This document shows, piece after piece, positions 59,597-64,000 of a stretch of DNA of 64,000 nucleotides. The position numbers and the translations under genes are program-made. The notes below the pieces were generated by a model. The model was not told the DNA's origin and searched no databases. It was given only the letters and a program-made list of their open reading frames with translations. Positions within the stretch are counted from its first letter, which is position 1; the number at the start of each line of letters is the position of its first letter. This stretch comes from Diploscapter coronatus (Eukaryota > Nematoda > Chromadorea > Rhabditida > Rhabditidae): the NCBI GenBank assembly GCA_964036155.1, contig OZ038422.1, positions 17,941,201-18,005,200 on the forward strand, given 5' to 3'.

Positions 59597-62355
59597 ATGG
59601 ATCAAGAGATGGCTCGCGAATCATTTACAAAAAGGCATCGCTATTTGAACATCGTCCTAGCAGTTTCTGCTTATTGGTGGGTCGAAGTTTTCAATCTTGC
59701 ATATTATTCTTTCCTGTAAATTCCAGGGTTTGTTCGATTTCGTTTGTCTTTCTCAACAAATATCTCTTGAGTGGCAAGGATTTGAAGGTAGGCGTTCTTT
59801 CATGCACCCATTTAGTCGTTTTCAACTCATTTTATTTCCAGTTAGACGCCCCTCTCTTCGTCACCTGGTATCAATGCGTGGTCACAGTTCTGCTCTGTTT
59901 CCTCCTCTCGTGGATCTCCAAGAAATGTCCCAAACTGATCAACTTCCCCCAGATGAGCCCAGGCACTTTGGACCAGAAAATCAGTCGCGAGGTCGGTCAA
60001 CTCGAAGCGGTTCCACTTTATCGATTATTCTATCTCCAGGTTTTGCCTCTTTCGGTCGTGTTTGTGGGAATGATCGCATTCAACAATCTGTGCCTCAAAT
60101 ACGTCGGAGTGTCCTTCTACTACATAGGACGTAGTTTGACGACCGTATTTAACGTCGTAAGTCCTCATTTAAATTTGTCTCACACTGTGATAATTCGAAC
60201 ATTTCATTGAAGAAAAAGTATAATTTTAAAAAAATCTCAAAAAGCCACCACTCGAAATAGACACATTTTGGAGAATTTCAAACAGCTTTTACATTTTTGT
60301 ACGGACACATGTTGTTATGATTATTGCACATAATCATTTTATCGGGTTTACCGTCGATCTAGAGATTAATCTAGTTGGCATTTAAGCTTTAAAGGAACTT
60401 CCTTGCCAAATTTTGTTTCAAAATATCAGGTGTATATCAAACGCATTTCTGCAAAGGGAAAGAGCTTGAGAACTGATTTTGAAATTTAATCATTCAAGAA
60501 TTAAAATTTTCTAATTATGCTAAATATAAAATATCAAGAAATTGCATTTTCAAGGTGTGCGTGTACGTGATTCTTGGACAGACGACTTCATTCCGTGCCA
60601 TTGGCTGCTGCCTGCTGATTATTTTTGGTTTCTTTATGGGAGTTGATCAGGAAGGAGTCTCTGGTTCGTTAATTTATACCTTTTACTTTTGACTTCTTTT
60701 GTTTAGCTTATGCGCTTACAAATAATACTTAGTACGATCAATTCAATACAGTGTGGATCATAGTTATAACCCTATTTATCCATCACGAATCAATTGAAAT
60801 TTCATTGAATAATCGATGTTTCATACACAATCATCTTCTTGATTGAAAAACATCTCGAAGTTTACATTTCAGCCAATTTTCTTCTGAAATTTCCAGTCGA
60901 TGGGTTATAATTATGCTCCACTTTGTAGTTATCATTGCTATTTTGAGGTTAACTCATTGAGACAAGTATTGTCAATTTCTCTACTAAATTTTGAAGATTT
61001 AAAATTGCTTTCTTTCAGGCTCTTTGTCGATAATCGGTGTGGTCTACGGAGTTCTTGCTTCGCTCTGCGTCGCTCTCAACGCTATTTATACCCAAAAGTA
61101 ATTAGTTTTTAATCTTTAACTGGCTGAAATATGAATTATTTCATTTTAGACTTCTGCCCGCAGTTGGAGATTCAATCTGGCGTCTGACTCTCTACAACAA
61201 TCTCAATGCCATGATTCTCTTCCTGCCTTTCATGCTCTTCAAGTATGTGTTTCATTCCAAAACCTAAAGTGGATTACTAAAATTTCCGAAACCCAAAAAA
61301 GCATTACTTAGGAGTTTCAGAATTTTTTCCTACCAATATGTTTATTTAAAAATGTCCAATTTCAGTGGCGAATATGGAGAAGTGTTTTATTTCGAAAGAC
61401 TCTTCGATCCAGTTTTCTGGGGACTCATGACTCTGGGCGGACTGTTCGGATTCTGCATGGGCTATGTGACAGGATGGCAGATTCAAGCGACCTCTTCCCT
61501 GACTCACAACATCTCTGGAACTGCAAAAGCAGCAGCTCAAACTGTTATGGCCGTTCTGTGGTGGCACGAGGCTAAGTCATTCATGTGGTAGGTTAAATAG
61601 TTTATCCTTCCATAAGACTTCAACTCACTTGCAGGTGGGTGAGCAATGCAATCGTGCTGCTCGGCTCGGCTGCCTACACCTACTTTAGGAAACTTGAAAT
61701 GGATCAACGAGTAAGAAACGTTTTGGCAATTCAATTGCTCGTAAATAAAAACAATTCATACACATCATTAAATATAAATTTTCAATCAAATATTGCGATA
61801 AGTTAGCTACTGAATCGAATATGTACCCTAAAGGATAAATATGACATGCTTCAAATCTCTTCAACATCAAATCTAAGAAAACACTTGCGCTCTTTAAATA
61901 TAGGAATATCATTTTTCAAATTAAAATAGCTCTATGCTTTTGATTATGGTGACGCGGAGTTTTAAAAATAGCATAATCTAGAAATTTATCTCTAGTCATG
62001 ATATTTATTTTTTATCTTTTCACAAATTTCAAATTATTCATTTACTCTTAATTAAAAAAAAAAAAAAACTTGCTGTGTGAGGCGGGACGCGTATTCACGA
62101 AAGACATAATATGAAATACACGATGCAGAGAAGCAGAGCACGGCAAAACAGTGATTAATCTCACGGATACCCCTTCTTCCCTCTGCAAGTCTTTTTGTGG
62201 GACAAAGGAGAGGATCTCAGCCAAAATACTTGGTCCTTCGTTTAATTTACTTATTAAAGTATTTTCAGTCCGAATCGTCATCTTCCCATTCCGATCGTTC
62301 TGATCGTCGTCCTCTTATGTCCACCAAAGTCGATGACGAAGAATCGAGTGTTTAG
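59597..62355 (+). CDS. SLC35C1: GDP-fucose transporter (SLC35C1 family)
   Basis: Ten exons in phase (59597-59676, 59727-59787, 59842-59991, 60040-60156, 60555-60663, 61019-61097, 61150-61242, 61366-61587, 61635-61710, 62269-62355) give 357 residues (human 364). It carries GDP-fucose from the cytosol into the Golgi in exchange for GMP, for fucosylation of glycoproteins including Notch. Diagnostic segments are [57 protein letters not shown] and the late block [20 protein letters not shown] with [10 protein letters not shown]. About ten hydrophobic helices. The 48-nt intron at 59992-60039 is open in frame, but removing it restores the family alignment. The C-terminal tail is Ser-rich and cytosolic. 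TTTCAG at 59569-59574 precedes the ATG. Confidence 0.95.
62051..62067. repeat. Poly(A) tract
   Basis: Run of about 16 A in the last intron of the GDP-fucose transporter gene. Confidence 0.6.
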
Positions 62356-62770
62356 CCCATTGTATATCAGACAATTCAGCTCATGTTTCAATATCAGATA
62401 CTCTTCTCATTTTTCATTTGTATTTGAACTTCCTTCAATATATGGTAAATGCGGGATTATTTTGACAGTAAGTAGCATATCCTACTCACAAAAATTGTTT
62501 GCAAATTTAATTTATTAGCATTTTCAAATTAGCTTGTTGGTTAAATTATAGGAACATATTGAACGACAACAATGCGTGCCTATCTTTTATCATTTTTAAC
62601 ATGAATATAGCTTTGAATTTAGCCAATTGCATCTGTGATATTTATATTGATTTACATACCTGTGAAAAATAGTATAAATCATTATAGGAATGACTGAAAT
62701 AATAAAGAAATTTTTATCAATGTGGAATAAAATTATTCGAATTAATCGAAACGTTTGCAACTTATTACAA

Positions 62771-63042
62771 TACCGTACTCTCTAATTGAAGTGCATTTCC
62801 ATCTGAAGGGCACTCTAATAGTAAGGCACCCAAGCATTTCAGAAATATCCATTTCACAAATCAAATCATCGTAGAATTGTTCGTTCATTCCATAGTTTTA
62901 GAGCATGTTTACTATTAATACTAACTTTCTACTATAATTATTTGAGAGGTTATGACTTTTTAAAAAAAAAATCGAATCTTTCGAAAATAATTTGAGATCT
63001 GAGAATATAAGGACATGCCCTTCAGCTAGAGGAAATACGGTA
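62771..63042. mobile_element. TACCGTA-ended MITE-like foldback
   Basis: Left end TACCGTACTCTCTAATTGAA, right end CTAGAGGAAATACGGTA; subterminal CTGAAGGGCA / TGCCCTTCAG pair as well. Same type of ends as at 21273-21503. Confidence 0.8.
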
Positions 63043-63499
63043 TCATGAGGTTATAGAGATATTCTGGATGGCTTAGATTCAGATTAGATACAAGAATAAT
63101 TGAATTTATGTAATACATCTCGTAAGAAATTATAGAATTCTAAACTAAATCTTTTATCTGAATATTCAAGGTTATATTGCGCAAAAAACAATTCAAGCGT
63201 AGATAAATTTTATGTAGTTTCAGCATTTCTGTTGAGAAATATTGGAAAAGAATTTGATTTTGCAAGAATGGGACACGTGGCATTTCATAAATTTATTCTG
63301 TGAATGTTTCTTAATGAACATCAAGATCACTTTATATTCACATGTCGAGCAGTATAATGATTTTCTCGATTTAATTTTATTTATCGACGCATTTTCTAGC
63401 ATCCAATTCGATTTATTTTGTTCAGCTTTTCCTTATTTTTTTTCTAAATTTATTGATTTTTTTTATAATCATTTTAATATTGCTCAGATACAGTAATAT

Positions 63500-63792
63500 T
63501 GCGGAGTTTTTCTTCTCTTTTATCAGTCTCTCATTTAAAATCTTGCAACGAATTGTTTTGCGCGAAACCGAGGGGCGGGTATGCGTGCGTGCCGCGCTGA
63601 GAATCGATCGACGATAGAGTGCGGGCAGACAGGAGAGCAGAGCGTATTTCGAAAGTCTTCGTAACCTATGCATGTCCCCTTCCCCTGTCCTTCCCGCATT
63701 CATTCATACCCACTTCGAGTTGCAGAACGGTCGTGTGCCAATCTGCTCTCGCATTTTTTGTTTCCAATTTCTATATTTGCTGAGTTAAATTC
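63500..63792 (+). promoter_or_regulatory. GC-rich region upstream of the last gene
   Basis: A local rise in GC content (about 63555-63645, with CGAGGGGCGGG and GTGCCGCGC) precedes a plus-strand start codon at 63793. It could be promoter or 5' untranslated sequence. No single site can be named with confidence. Confidence 0.35.
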
Positions 63793-64000
63793 ATGGACAC
63801 TCAACACGAAATGAAGAGTTTTAGAGGTTCCTCAGACAATACCGAACTCGAAAGCCTCTCAGACTGGGACTGGGACTGCTCTGGCCTTCCTATCTTGGAA
63901 GCAGACGATCCTTTCGTCTCCAGATCGTTGACAGAAACCAATCACAGACTTTCCCTAATCGTTCAACAGTTGGCAGCCTACATGGAGCAGTTCCGCCCGA
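63793..64000 (+). CDS. N-terminus of an unidentified protein, cut by the right edge
   Basis: An ATG opens a frame of 69 codons that is still open at the window end. The N-terminus is acidic with an aromatic patch (LESLSDWDWDCSGL) and then a stretch likely to be helical (HRLSLIVQQLAAYMEQF). Codon choice and the GC-rich upstream region resemble the neighbouring real genes. There is no signal peptide. No family can be recognised from this much; an intracellular regulatory or scaffold protein would fit. Confidence 0.55.
   Translation, partial: MDTQHEMKSFRGSSDNTELESLSDWDWDCSGLPILEADDPFVSRSLTETNHRLSLIVQQLAAYMEQFRP

Noticed and set aside
59697..60134. 145-codon plus-strand frame overlapping the transporter
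   Set aside because: It is an out-of-frame shadow of GDP-fucose transporter exons and keeps none of their motifs.

Overview
This is a window of a eukaryotic nuclear genome, almost certainly a nematode. It is AT-rich, its genes are broken into many short exons, and introns are often only 40-60 nt. Splice sites are mostly GT..TTTCAG, with at least one clear GC-AG intron. Several start codons sit just after a TTTCAG-type acceptor with no visible upstream exon, as expected for spliced-leader trans-splicing. Nematode-typical families are present: a ShK-domain peroxidase, a patched-related protein, a serpentine receptor, a Ser/Thr-rich secreted protein and an F-box/kelch protein. I rebuilt gene models by hand by matching reading frame and splice phase across exons, so exon positions are predictions.

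Left part (1-26 kb). A minus-strand ShK-peroxidase gene runs off the left edge (ShK exons at 4.1-4.4 kb, peroxidase core at 0.07-0.8 kb). About 6 kb of pyrimidine/purine-skewed DNA without convincing genes follows. Then come three small-to-medium minus-strand genes for secreted or membrane proteins: a CUB-domain protein (11.7-13.8 kb), a 340-residue seven-helix receptor (18.4-20.7 kb) and a Ser/Thr-rich cysteine-containing secreted protein (23.5-25.5 kb). A short plus-strand tail-anchored PPxY protein lies at 14.9-15.4 kb. Inverted-repeat (foldback) elements fill much of the space between them.

Middle part (27-43 kb). Three minus-strand housekeeping-type genes lie in series with gaps of about 0.35 and 0.5 kb, a possible operon: dpy-30 (histone H3K4 methyltransferase complex), a PSMD5-like proteasome assembly factor, and a conserved-looking gene I do not recognise. 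Upstream lies an F-box/kelch gene whose 3' half is duplicated as a palindrome (arms 40.27-41.11 and 42.16-43.01 kb); a third fragment of the same kelch exon lies at 27.3 kb.

Right part (44-64 kb). Plus-strand genes are a 25-exon patched-related gene (44.1-53.4 kb), a small four-helix membrane protein (54.0-55.1 kb), a POLE3-like histone-fold protein (57.4-58.9 kb), a GDP-fucose transporter (59.6-62.4 kb) and the start of a further gene cut by the right edge. A minus-strand multipass membrane protein (55.3-56.9 kb) faces the small membrane protein tail to tail and diverges from the POLE3-like gene.

No rRNA, tRNA, CRISPR array or bacterial operon signal was found. The most unusual features are the palindromic F-box/kelch duplication with an apparent frame slip, the many unrelated foldback elements (several inside introns), and the long Thr/Pro/Arg-rich linker in the peroxidase.
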